A stretch of 64,000 nt of DNA from the NCBI RefSeq assembly GCF_000317595.1, contig NZ_AEJC01000397.1:1-64000 (forward strand). Direction: 5' to 3'. Below are positions 51,794-59,927 of the stretch, in pieces (position 1 is the first letter of the stretch; every line of letters starts with the position of its first letter). The notes beneath the pieces were generated by a model, which ran no database searches, had not been told where the DNA came from, and saw only the letters and a list, made by a program, of their open reading frames with translations. A program made the position numbers and the translations under genes. This stretch comes from Streptomyces ipomoeae 91-03 (GTDB taxonomy: Bacteria > Actinomycetota > Actinomycetes > Streptomycetales > Streptomycetaceae).

Positions 51794-52611
51794 GTGGGGA
51801 AACGTCAGTCGCGGCCTTGGATCGTGTCGGATGAACTGTGGTCGCTCATCGAGCCGTTGCTGCCCGAGCCGGGGCCGAAGCTGGTGGAGGGTCGGCCTCG
51901 GGTGCCGGACCGGCAGGCGTTGTGCGGGATCCTGTTCGTGCTGCACACCGGTATCCAGTGGGAGTATCTGCCCCAAGAGCTGGGCTTCGGCTCCGGCATG
52001 ACCTGCTGGCGGCGCCTGGCGGCCTGGAACGAGGCCGGTGTGTGGGACGAACTGCACCTGGTGCTGCTGAAGAAGCTGCGGGCCGCGAAGAAGCTGGACT
52101 GGTCGCGGGCGGTGATCGACTCCTCCCGCGTCCGGGCGGCCCGGCGCGGCCCAAAAGCGGGCCCAGCCCGGTCGACCGAGCACGGCCGGGCAGCAAGCAC
52201 CACGTCCTCACCGACGGACAGGGCATCCCGCTCGCGGTGTCGCTGACCGGCGGAAACCGCAACGACGTCACCCAGCTGATCCCGCTGGTGGACAAGGTTC
52301 CGGCCGTGGCCGGCGTGGTCGGCCGGCCCAGGCGCCGACCCGACGCGCTCCTCGCGGACCGTGGTTACGACCACGACAAGTACCGGCGCCTGGTGCGGGC
52401 TCGCGGTATCACGCCGGTGATCGCCGAACGAGGCCAGCCACACGGCTCCGGCCTGGGTGTCTTCCGCTGGGTGGTCGAGCGCACCATCGCGTGGCTGCAC
52501 GGCTTTCGTCGCCTGCGCATCCGATGGGAGCGGCGCGACGACATCCACGAAGCCTTTCTCGGCCTCGCCACATGCCTGATCACCCACCGCCACGTCCAAC
52601 GCCTTTGTTAG
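51794..52611 (+). CDS. IS5-family transposase, OrfA/OrfB joined by -1 frameshift
   Basis: OrfA (GTG 51794 to 52246) carries the DUF4096-type N-terminal domain (RPWIVSDELWSLIEPLLPEP) and the first catalytic Asp (RAVIDSSRVRA). OrfB, entered from the -1 frame, carries KSGPSPVDRARPGSKHHVLT, the second Asp (LLADRGYDHDKY) and the catalytic Glu region (VVERTIAWLHGFRRLR). The slippery heptamer C CCA AAA at 52150-52156 is in exactly the frame needed for a programmed -1 shift, giving 272 residues in total. Confidence 0.85.
52150..52156 (+). other. Slippery heptamer CCCAAAA for -1 ribosomal frameshifting
   Basis: CCA occupies codon 52151-52153 and AAA 52154-52156 of OrfA, so the heptamer fits the X XXY YYZ rule exactly. 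After a -1 slip translation continues AAA AGC GGG, giving the conserved GPKSGPSPVD of the family. Confidence 0.75.
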
Positions 52612-52617
52612 GACCTC

Positions 52618-53612
52618 TTACAGGTAGTGGCGCTGGGCGCGCTTGTGCGTGGCGTACGTCTCGTACGCGGAGCGCGTGGAGTCCAGGGCGGAGACTTCGC
52701 TGACGGGAACGTCCCACCAGCCGTGGCCGGGCGGGTTGGGGCCGTGGAGGTCGGTCTCGACGTGGACGACGGTGGTGCGGGTGGCGGCCTTGGCCTTTTC
52801 CATCGCGGAGCGGAACTCTTCGACGGAGGTGGCGTGCAGGACGTCGGCGCCGGGGCTGGAGGCGTGGGCGGCGAGGTCGACCGGGAGGATGTCGCCGTCG
52901 AGCCGGCCGGAATCGCCGTTGCGGTAGCGGTACTTGGTGCCGAAGCGGCGGCTTCCGAGGGACACCGACAGCGAACCGATCGAGGCGAAGCCGTGGTTCT
53001 GGACGAGGACGATGATGACCTTCAGGCCCTCGGAGACCATGGTGACGATCTCCTGAGCCATCATCGGATACGAGCCGTCGCCGACGAGGACGACGACCTC
53101 GCGACTCGGGTCGGCCATCTTGGCGCCGACGCCCGCGGCGACCTCGTAGCCCATGCGGGAGTAGGCGTACTCGACGTGGTAAGCCTTCGGATCCCGGGCC
53201 CGCCACAGCTGTTGCAGGTCGCCCGGCATGGAGCCGGCCGCGTTGATGACCACCGCGCGGTCGTCCGGGACGTCGTTCAACGCGCCGAGGATCTGCGTCT
53301 GCGCGGGCAGCTCACCAGTGTCGCGGTCGTCGGCGAAGCACTCCTCCTCGACCTGCCGGGTGCGGGCGATGAGTTCACGTGTGCGGCGGCGACAGGACTC
53401 CTCGACCTCCCAGCCGTCCAGGGCCCCGGCCAGGGCCTGGATGCCCGGCCGGGCGACGTTGAGGTTGACGAAGGTGACGTCCGGGTTGCCGAAGACGGTG
53501 TGGCTGGCGGTGGTGAAGTCGCTGCAGCGGGTGCCGATGCCGAGGACGACGTCTGCCTCGCGGGCGAGTTCGCCGGCGGTGTGGTCACCGCCGGCGCAGC
53601 CTGTTGGGCCAT
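52618..53612 (-). pseudogene. iolD: 5'-truncated iolD (trihydroxycyclohexanedione hydrolase)
   Basis: About 331 codons of the C-terminal, thiamine-diphosphate-binding half: AGELAREADVVLGIGTRCSD, VFGNPDVTFVNLNVARPG, LVGDGSYPMMAQEIVTM (the GDG motif region) and HGFASIGSLSVSLGSRRFG. Full IolD has about 620-640 residues. No start codon exists in this frame; upstream it runs directly into the beginning of a transporter gene at about 53595-53618. The stop TAA is at the IS duplication. IolD hydrolyses the ring in myo-inositol breakdown. This looks like the product of a deletion that removed the rest of the inositol locus. Confidence 0.75.
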
Positions 53613-53618
53613 GCTCAT
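53592..53618 (-). pseudogene. First codons of an ABC transporter permease, fused to iolD
   Basis: ATG 53618 overlaps the stop of the sugar-binding gene (TGATG) and reads MSMAQQAAPAVTT, which resembles the start of Streptomyces sugar ABC permeases that normally follow such binding proteins. After that the sequence becomes iolD in a different frame. The hybrid frame stays open to 53277 only because of high GC. Confidence 0.4.
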
Positions 53619-54637
53619 CACCGGGTGCCCTTCGCGGCGAACTCGGCGACCCGGTCGACGTTGGACTTGTCGACGAAGGCCGGGCCGGTCAGCACCGGCT
53701 GCTCGCCGCCGCCGCTGAAGTTGCCGTTGGTCTTGTAGAGCCACAGCGAGTCGACGGCGAGGTAGCCCTGCAGATACGGCTGCTGGTCGACGGCGAACTG
53801 GATGTCGCCCTTCTCGATCGCCGAGACGAGCTCCTTGTTGAGGTCGAAGGTGGCGACCTTCGCCTTGCCGCCCCCCTCCGACACGGCCTGAACGGCGGTC
53901 AGTGCGATCGGGGCGCCGAGGGTGACCACCTCGTCGATGGAGGAGTCCTGCTTGAGCTTGGCGGTGATGGTGGATTTCACGGACGGCATGTCGGTGCCGT
54001 TGACGTAGAGGATGTCCGTCGTGCCCTCGAAGGTCTTCTTCACGCCGGCGCAGCGCTCCTCGAGGTTGACGTCGCCCTGTGCCTGGATCACGCACAGAGC
54101 GTGCTTGGCGCCGGTGCCGTTGAGCCTGCCGCCGAGTGCCTGGCCGGAGACGGACTCGTCCTGGCCGAAGAACGACAGCAGGCCCTGCTGCTTCCACACG
54201 CTCAGGCCCGCGTTGAGGCCGACGACCGGGATGCCGGCCTTCTCGGCCTTGGCGACGACGGCCTTGAGCGCGTCGGGCTTGGCCAGGGTGACGGCGATGC
54301 CGTCGACCTTCTGGTCAATGGCGTTCTGCACCAGGTTGGCCTGGTCGCCGGCGTTCTTGTCGTTGGAGTAGACGAGCTTGACGTTGTCCTTGGCGGCGGC
54401 GGCCTCGGCGCCCTTGCGGATGGTGTCCCAGAAGGTGTCGCCGGAGGGGGCGTGGGTGACCATCGCGATGGTCATGCGGGGCGTGTTGGCCTTGCCGGCG
54501 GAGACATCGTTCGCTGACTCCTCGGCCTTCTTGCCGCCTGAGCTGCTGGAACAGCCGACGAGGGTCAGGGCTGCCGCGGCGGCCACGGCCACGACGGGGA
54601 CGGCTCTGCGGGAGCGGGGAAGATCTGTGCGATTCAT
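53618..54637 (-). CDS. ABC sugar-binding lipoprotein (inositol/ribose type)
   Basis: A 339-residue type I periplasmic-binding-fold protein. Signal peptide residues 1-28 end with the lipobox LTLVGC (Cys29), so it is lipid-anchored. The body starts RMTIAMVTHAPSGDTFWDTI and has LVQNAIDQKVDGIAVTLAKP and VPVVGLNAGLSVWKQQGLLS-type ligand-cleft segments. It is divergent from a LacI regulator with an operator between them and was probably first in an inositol uptake operon. The ATG has GAGGTG at spacing 9. Confidence 0.85.
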   Translation of the reverse strand: MNRTDLPRSRRAVPVVAVAAAAALTLVGCSSSSGGKKAEESANDVSAGKANTPRMTIAMVTHAPSGDTFWDTIRKGAEAAAAKDNVKLVYSNDKNAGDQANLVQNAIDQKVDGIAVTLAKPDALKAVVAKAEKAGIPVVGLNAGLSVWKQQGLLSFFGQDESVSGQALGGRLNGTGAKHALCVIQAQGDVNLEERCAGVKKTFEGTTDILYVNGTDMPSVKSTITAKLKQDSSIDEVVTLGAPIALTAVQAVSEGGGKAKVATFDLNKELVSAIEKGDIQFAVDQQPYLQGYLAVDSLWLYKTNGNFSGGGEQPVLTGPAFVDKSNVDRVAEFAAKGTR

Positions 54638-54839
54638 GCTGTCTGCACCTCACTGTGCAACTGGGGGAGCGGAGTGTGATCGCCGGCTGCCGGCGTGGGC
54701 CGACTGGGGTGGCCGCCCCTGTCGGGGCGCGCTCGGGAAGGAACGAGGCCGAACCCGGTTCGGCGGATCCCCGGCGCGGGTGGCAGTAGGGGTGGCTGCC
54801 ACGGTCCGGAAGATTGCTTCGTTGGAACGACAGGACGAA

Positions 54840-54853
54840 TTAAAGCGCTTTAA
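54840..54853. promoter_or_regulatory. LacI-family operator
   Basis: TTAAAGCGCTTTAA is a perfect 14-bp palindrome with the central CG step typical of LacI-type operators. It lies between the divergent sugar-binding gene and the lacI-type gene, 77 bases before the regulator start. A possible -10 (TACTAT at 54861-54866) for the regulator follows 7 bases later, so bound repressor could block it. Confidence 0.7.
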
Positions 54854-54929
54854 GTCCTGGTACTATCGGCCTTGTTTCGCGAAGGTGTCAAGGGTGTTGC
54901 ACGAGGGGATTTGCCGCGGGGAGGCACAA

Positions 54930-55961
54930 GTGAACGACGACGGCTCCGTGCGTCACCGGAACGGCACGCACAAACGCCCCAGGCTGGAGGACGTGGCCGC
55001 ACGCGTGGGCGTGTCCATGGCGTCGGTCTCCCTGGTGCTGCGCGGAGTGCCCGGCCCGAGCGAACGGACCCGGCAGCGGGTGCTGAAGGCCGCCGCCGAC
55101 CTCGGCTACCAGGTCGACCGCACCGCGAGCACCCTGGCCAGCAGGCGCAGTCGGCTGCTCGGCGTCATGGTCGACGTCCACCGCCCCTTCCACGCCGAAC
55201 TCGTCGAGCACCTGCACACCGCCGCCGAAGAAGTCGGCTACGACCTCGTCCTGAGCACCACGACGCGCACCCGTGGCGAGCAGACCGCCGCCGAGACACT
55301 GCTGGCCTTCCGCAGCGAGGCGCTGATCCTGCTCGGACCGACCTCCCCCGACGAGACACTGGCAGTCCTCGACCGCAAGGCGCCCGTCATCGTCGTCGGT
55401 CGCCGAGTTGCCGATGCCCCGCTGGACGTCGTGCGTACCGCTGACAACGACGGCGTGGGACAGGTGGTCGACCATCTCGTCGGACTCGGGCACCGTGAGA
55501 TCGTCTATGTGGACGGCGGCAAGGGCGTCATCGCCACCGACCGGCGCCGCGGCTACCGCTCCGCGATGCGCCGGCACGACCTGGACGCGCACATCCGGAT
55601 CCTGCACGGCGACCACACCGAGGGATCGGGCGAACGAGCCGCCCGTAAGCTCCTCGACAGCGGCGACCTGCCCACCGCCGTCGTCACCTACAACGACCCG
55701 GCCGCCATCGGTGTCCTGGCCGCCCTCGCCCGTGCCGGCGTCGCCGTCCCCCGTGAGGTGTCCGTGGTGGGCTACGACGACGACACGCTCTCGCGGCTGA
55801 GCTGCTTCAACCTCACCACCGTCAGTCAGAGCGCCCGTGAACAGGCCCGGCACGCGGTGGCCGCCGCGGTCGAGCGGCTGGACGAGGACCGCACCGAGCC
55901 CCGCGAGGTCGTTCTCACCCCACGCCTCGTCGTACGCGGTACCACGGCCGCACCTTCCTGA
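54930..55961 (+). CDS. LacI-family transcriptional regulator
   Basis: A 343-residue repressor. The helix-turn-helix is at about 18-40 (RLEDVAARVGVSMASVSLVL), followed by the hinge helix (TASTLASRRSRLLGVMV), then a sugar-binding domain (VVGRRVADAPLDVVRTADND, PTAVVTYNDPAAIGVLAALA). GTG 54930 has GGGGAGG at spacing 5. It probably controls the neighbouring sugar-binding gene in response to inositol or a related sugar. With the operon collapsed it may be left without most of its targets. Confidence 0.9.
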   Translation: MNDDGSVRHRNGTHKRPRLEDVAARVGVSMASVSLVLRGVPGPSERTRQRVLKAAADLGYQVDRTASTLASRRSRLLGVMVDVHRPFHAELVEHLHTAAEEVGYDLVLSTTTRTRGEQTAAETLLAFRSEALILLGPTSPDETLAVLDRKAPVIVVGRRVADAPLDVVRTADNDGVGQVVDHLVGLGHREIVYVDGGKGVIATDRRRGYRSAMRRHDLDAHIRILHGDHTEGSGERAARKLLDSGDLPTAVVTYNDPAAIGVLAALARAGVAVPREVSVVGYDDDTLSRLSCFNLTTVSQSAREQARHAVAAAVERLDEDRTEPREVVLTPRLVVRGTTAAPS

Positions 55962-57297
55962 CGGCAACGGGGCGCGCCGGTCTGTTCCGCGGATGGACTC
56001 GCCGGCTCATGAACGCCGCGCCAACGGGGATGCCGAAACGGTCGGAGGACTGGGAGAGGCGACCGGGCGACGTGGTTGCGGTAGCGGGGGTGTGCGTCGG
56101 AAGACCGTTCGTGCCTGATCGCGAGGGTGAGCGTCCCGGTGCTGGGCGGCGTCCTCGGCGGTGAGGTGTTGCCGGCCCGGCGCGGTCATCCCTCGGGGCA
56201 ACCCAGCGCTCCGCACGTCGGCCGGGCCCGGGGGTTCCTCGTCCGGCGCGTTCTGGGAGCGTTGGGATCGAGAACGGCCATGGCGGCCTGATGAGGCGGG
56301 CCGAGCACTCTTCGGGCGCGTCCGAACGCGAGCCGAGGCTCGGGAACAGGCTCTTCCCGGGCCTAGGTAAGGAGCGAGCCGCATCCCGTTTCGTAGCGTC
56401 TCTGGAGCCAGGACAGCGGCTGCTGTGCCAGAGTGCTGACACGCGGACTGTCCGACGGCGGTTTGCCGCGACCGCAGTGTTGGGCAGGGTGGCGAGGAGA
56501 GACTGATTCCGATGCTCTTGGCCAGGGGGATGGACAGGCCGGTGGGTTCGGGGCTGCGCAGGCTGACGGCTCCCGCGCGGGCCAAGTCGGACACGACGGG
56601 GGCTCGTTGGGGGGAGTCGGCGCCGGCAGAAGCCGAAGGTCACGTCGACCGGCGTCAGTGGCCGGCGGGCAGTTCTCGGGGACGCGGCATCGTGGTAGCG
56701 GCGGGTGACACGGCGTCAACGGTCCCGACGGGCGGGGGAGGTGTATCGCATCTGCTGGATGGTCTGCGACGGTGTGCGGGCTTTCCCCCGTCTCGGTCAT
56801 GAGCGGGGTCTTCGGCTCGACCGCCACCCCGTAGGGGGGCGCGGCGTGCGGCGGATAGGGCACGAGCTCATCGGCCCGGACGGTGGTGGCCGCGACCATG
56901 CCGTTTCCGACCTGCCCGCCGGAGCCGAGGTACTGACGGGACACAGGGGCCGTGGCGTGCCCGGACCTACGGTTGCCGGAGGCGTCCGGCAACAACGCCC
57001 CGCCGTCGTGGGGCACGGGCATCAGCAGGTCGATCCGCCGGTCGTCGACCGGCTCGTGGTCCCACGGGGACCGGGACATGAACCACTGCCGCGCATGGCG
57101 GACAAGAAGGTCACCGAAGGCAGGCCGGGCAGTCTTCAGGAGGGCCTGGAGCAGGGCAGACAGGAAGCCACTGATTCAGGGCTGCCCACCGGTCGGATGA
57201 AGGGCCGCACCCTCACCCTGCCTCAAGAAGTCAAGATCCGGAACACCATCTACCGATCACGGCAAAGCACCGCAGGCCGACCGGACGCGGTGGGCGT
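55962..57297. other. Gene-poor region between lacI and pap2
   Basis: No confident gene. Several overlapping open frames exist on both strands, but their products are low-complexity Pro/Ser/Arg or Gly/Arg sequence, typical of GC-rich noncoding DNA. A trace of an IS701-like transposase is reported separately (56880-57130). This looks like a degraded insertion-sequence landing area. Confidence 0.6.
56880..57130 (-). pseudogene. Decayed IS701-like transposase fragment
   Basis: One minus-strand frame reads RQWFMSRSPWDHEPVDDRRI and, about 30 residues on, VSRQYLGSGGQVGNGMVAAT. These match, from memory, the SPWDHEPVR...I and VARQYSGTLGKVGNCQ segments of IS701-family transposases at the right spacing. 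The expected DDTGF Asp motif between them is not recognisable (ALLPDASGNRR instead), and no intact ends were found. Confidence 0.4.
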
Positions 57298-57996
57298 GTG
57301 ACCGGCCGGTCGGCGCCCGCGGCGCTGCCCCGGGCGCTGTGCGCGTGGCTCGGGCCGATCGCGGCCCTCGCCGCGCTGGTGGTCGTCGTGCTCGGGGTCC
57401 TGTACGCCGGCCACAGCCGGCCCGGCAGGGTGGACAGGTGGATCATCCAGCCGACGGCGGACAGTGTGCGGCCGCCGTGGCGGCGCGTCGCTCTGGCCGT
57501 GGACTTCCTGGGGGAGCCCGTGGGAGCGGCGACGCTGGTCGTGGCCGCCGTGACGGGCTGCCTGCTGCTTCGGCGTCCTCGCGCGGCGGTGCTCGTCGTT
57601 GCCGGCGCCGCCATGACCGTGGGGACGGCGACGCTGCTCAAGCACCTGGTGGGGCGCACCATCCACGGCGACGGCAACCTGTCCTACCCGAGCGGGCACA
57701 CCGCCTTCCTCACCGCACTCGCCCTCATCGTGGCGCTGCTCGCGAGCGGCCGGCTCGGCCTCGGCAGGACGGCCGGCACGTCACTCGTGCTCGCCGCGGC
57801 GCTGGTCGCCGGCGCAGCCATGGGGTGGGCGCAGGTCGCCCTGGGCGCCCACTATCCGACCGACGTCCTCGGCGGCTGGTGCACCGCGCTGGCGGTGATA
57901 CCGGCGACCGCGTGGCTGGTCGACCGGCTGGCCGACCGGACGGCCGACCCGCTGGTCGATCGGGTGGCCGACGCCGGCCGGCGGGAGCGCCGCTGA
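57298..57996 (+). CDS. PAP2-family membrane phosphatase
   Basis: A 232-residue protein with about five spans. The three phosphatase motifs are LLKHLVGRTI (a variant of K-x6-RP), YPSGHTAF and GAHYPTDVLGG with the catalytic His. It would remove phosphate from a lipid phosphate or undecaprenyl diphosphate. The GTG start has no clear ribosome site (only GGTGGG), so the true start may lie elsewhere. It is convergent with the polysaccharide operon. Confidence 0.8.
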   Translation: MTGRSAPAALPRALCAWLGPIAALAALVVVVLGVLYAGHSRPGRVDRWIIQPTADSVRPPWRRVALAVDFLGEPVGAATLVVAAVTGCLLLRRPRAAVLVVAGAAMTVGTATLLKHLVGRTIHGDGNLSYPSGHTAFLTALALIVALLASGRLGLGRTAGTSLVLAAALVAGAAMGWAQVALGAHYPTDVLGGWCTALAVIPATAWLVDRLADRTADPLVDRVADAGRRERR

Positions 57997-58042
57997 CGTC
58001 ACGTCACGTACCTCACGTCACCTCACATCACGTCACCTCACA
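57997..58042. repeat. Short tandem CRCATCACGTCACCT-type repeats between convergent genes
   Basis: The 46-base gap is almost wholly built of TCACGTCACC/TCACATCACG units, with the 15-base unit ACGTCACCTCACATC present twice. It lies between the stops of the PAP2 and aminotransferase genes and extends into the last bases before the aminotransferase stop. It has no hairpin of note. Confidence 0.6.
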
Positions 58043-59368
58043 TCACGCCAAGCGGCGGAACACGGGCTTCACCGGTCGTCCTGCCAGCCAGGGGGTGGGG
58101 TCGGCGGCGTCCAGCGCCTTCCGGTACACCGCACATGCCTGGGCCACCACGTCGACGGTGTGATCGATGTCGGCGTCGTCGAGCGCGCTGCTCACCACGA
58201 ACGACGGGGCCAGCACCCCGCCCGCGAGGAGCCGGCGCAGGAACAGGGTGCGGTACTGCTGCGACGGCTGCCGGTTCTCGTCGAGGGTGGCGAAGACCAG
58301 GTTGCTGGCCCGGCCCCGGACGACGACGTGGTCGCCGACGCCCATGCTCGCCGCGGCGTCGCGGACACCGGCGGCCAGCTTCTCGCCGAGGGCGTGCAGC
58401 CGCGCGGTGATGCCCTCCTCGACGTAGGTGGTCTGCACGGCCATCGCGGCTGCCAGGGAGTGCGTTTCCGCACCGTGCGTGGTGGACAGCAGGAACACCC
58501 GGTCGTGGGAGTGGCGCAGCCCGCCCCGCTCCATCAGATCGCGGCGCCCGGCCAGCGCGGAGACGGCGAATCCGTTGCCCAGCGCCTTGCCGAACGTGGA
58601 GAGGTCGGGGACGACGCCGTACAGACCCTGGGCGCCCGCCTCGGACCAGCGGAAGCCGGTGATCATCTCATCGAAGACGAGCACGCAGCCGTGCCGGTCG
58701 GCCAGCTCGCGCAGGCCGGCGAGGTACCCGGGCGGCGGCTCGGTGTGGGAGGCGGGTTCGAGGATCAGGCAGGCGACCTCGCCCTCGTAGCGGGTGAGCA
58801 ACTCCTCCGTGGCGGCCAGGTCCCCGTACGGGAACGTCACGGTCAGCTCGGTGGTCGCCGCCGGAATGCCGGCGGACATCGGCGTGGTGCCGATGAACCA
58901 GTCGTCGACGGAGAAGAACGGATGGTCGGCGCAGATGGCCACCCGCGGGCGCCCGGTGGCGGCGCGGGCGAGGCGCACCGCGGCGGTGGTGGCGTCGGAG
59001 CCGTTCTTCGCGAACTTCACCATCTCGGCGGTCGGCACCGTGGCCAGGAAGCGTTCCGCGGCCTCGACCTCCACGACGGACGGCCTCACGAAGTTGCTGC
59101 CGCGGTCGAGTTCGCGCCGCACCGCCTCGGTCACGCGTGGGTGGGCGTGGCCGAGGCTGACCGACCGCAGGCCGGAGCCGTACTCGATGTAGCGGTTGCC
59201 GTCGACGTCCCACACGTGGGCACCGCGTCCGTGGCTGATGACCGGGGCCAGGTTCTCGGGGTACTGGTCGTCGCCCTTGGCGTAGGTGTGCGCGCCCCCG
59301 GGGATCATGGCGTGCAGCCGCTCGTTCGCCGCCCGCGACCGGGGCAGATGGAACTCTTCGGTGTCCAC
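58043..59368 (-). CDS. Class III PLP aminotransferase (GSA-aminomutase-like)
   Basis: A 441-residue enzyme: PGGAHTYAKGDDQYPENLAP, FAKNGSDATTAAVRLARAAT (phosphate-binding), VLVFDEMITGFRWSEAG and the PLP-lysine in LSTFGKALGNGFAV. It resembles glutamate-1-semialdehyde aminomutase but sits last in a polysaccharide operon, so it may aminate a nucleotide sugar or sugar precursor instead. The GTG start is 7 bases after the RmlC-like gene, with GAGG at spacing 7. Confidence 0.85.
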   Translation of the reverse strand: MDTEEFHLPRSRAANERLHAMIPGGAHTYAKGDDQYPENLAPVISHGRGAHVWDVDGNRYIEYGSGLRSVSLGHAHPRVTEAVRRELDRGSNFVRPSVVEVEAAERFLATVPTAEMVKFAKNGSDATTAAVRLARAATGRPRVAICADHPFFSVDDWFIGTTPMSAGIPAATTELTVTFPYGDLAATEELLTRYEGEVACLILEPASHTEPPPGYLAGLRELADRHGCVLVFDEMITGFRWSEAGAQGLYGVVPDLSTFGKALGNGFAVSALAGRRDLMERGGLRHSHDRVFLLSTTHGAETHSLAAAMAVQTTYVEEGITARLHALGEKLAAGVRDAAASMGVGDHVVVRGRASNLVFATLDENRQPSQQYRTLFLRRLLAGGVLAPSFVVSSALDDADIDHTVDVVAQACAVYRKALDAADPTPWLAGRPVKPVFRRLA

Positions 59369-59375
59369 GCGGACC

Positions 59376-59927
59376 TCATCTCTCTTTCTGCTTCAGGACC
59401 TCGGCGAGGCTCGGCGCCTCCCGGTCCCGCTGGGACATCGATGTGACCGGCAGCGGCCAGGGAATGGCGAGCTCCGGGTCGTCGAAGGCGATCGTCACGT
59501 CCTCGGCCGGATCGTGCGGGCGGTCGATCCGGTACGAGGTGTCGGCGGTCTCGGTCAGCGCCTGGAAGCCGTGCGCGCACCCCGCCGGGATGTACAGGGT
59601 CGCCTGCGTCTCACCGGACAGCTCGAAGAAGGCCCGGTTCCGGTACGTCGGTGAGTCCGGCCGCAGATCCACGACCACGTCGAAGATCCTCCCGTACGAG
59701 CAGCGCACCAGCTTGGCCTCGCCGGCGCCGGAGCGCAGGTGCAGGCCGCGCAGCACGCCCCGGACGGAGCGGGACACGCTGTCCTGGACGAAGGCGTGCG
59801 GGTCGAGGCCCACCGAGCGGACCACGTCGGCGTCGAAGGTGCGGCAGAAGAAGCCGCGCTCGTCGGCGTACGGTGTCGGCTCGAAGAGGAACGCGCCCGC
59901 GATCTCCGGGACTTCGATCGCTTTCAT
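59376..59927 (-). CDS. rfbC-like: dTDP-4-dehydrorhamnose 3,5-epimerase-like protein
   Basis: A 183-residue RmlC-fold cupin: YADERGFFCRTF, VRGVLRGLHLRSG with the catalytic His63, FDVVVDLRPDSPTYRN and IPAGCAHGFQALTE. The standard family reaction epimerises dTDP-4-keto sugars. The usual KLVRC segment (AKLVRCSYGRIFDV) is kept. The ATG overlaps the stop of the pyruvyl-transferase gene. Confidence 0.87.
   Translation of the reverse strand: MKAIEVPEIAGAFLFEPTPYADERGFFCRTFDADVVRSVGLDPHAFVQDSVSRSVRGVLRGLHLRSGAGEAKLVRCSYGRIFDVVVDLRPDSPTYRNRAFFELSGETQATLYIPAGCAHGFQALTETADTSYRIDRPHDPAEDVTIAFDDPELAIPWPLPVTSMSQRDREAPSLAEVLKQKER

Larger units (their letters stand above)
51733..52617 (+). mobile_element. 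IS5-family insertion sequence (885 bp)
   Basis: Ends in perfect 12-bp inverted repeats GAGGTCCTAACA (51733-51744) and TGTTAGGACCTC (52606-52617), flanked by TTA duplications. It carries a two-frame transposase whose stop lies inside the right repeat. The complete ends and duplication suggest a fairly recent insertion, between the lanthipeptide precursor and the iolD remnant. Confidence 0.9.

Noticed and set aside
53277..53618. Hybrid frame from the permease ATG through the iolD fragment
   Set aside because: The product after about 13 residues is Ser/Pro/Ala-rich shadow sequence, whereas the iolD frame carries real family sequence.
56007..56594. Minus-strand open frames in the gene-poor region
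   Set aside because: Ser/Arg/Pro-rich products without motifs or ribosome sites. Overlapping frames on both strands are equally open.
58160..59446. Long plus-strand frame antisense to the aminotransferase
   Set aside because: Antisense shadow of a clear PLP aminotransferase gene.
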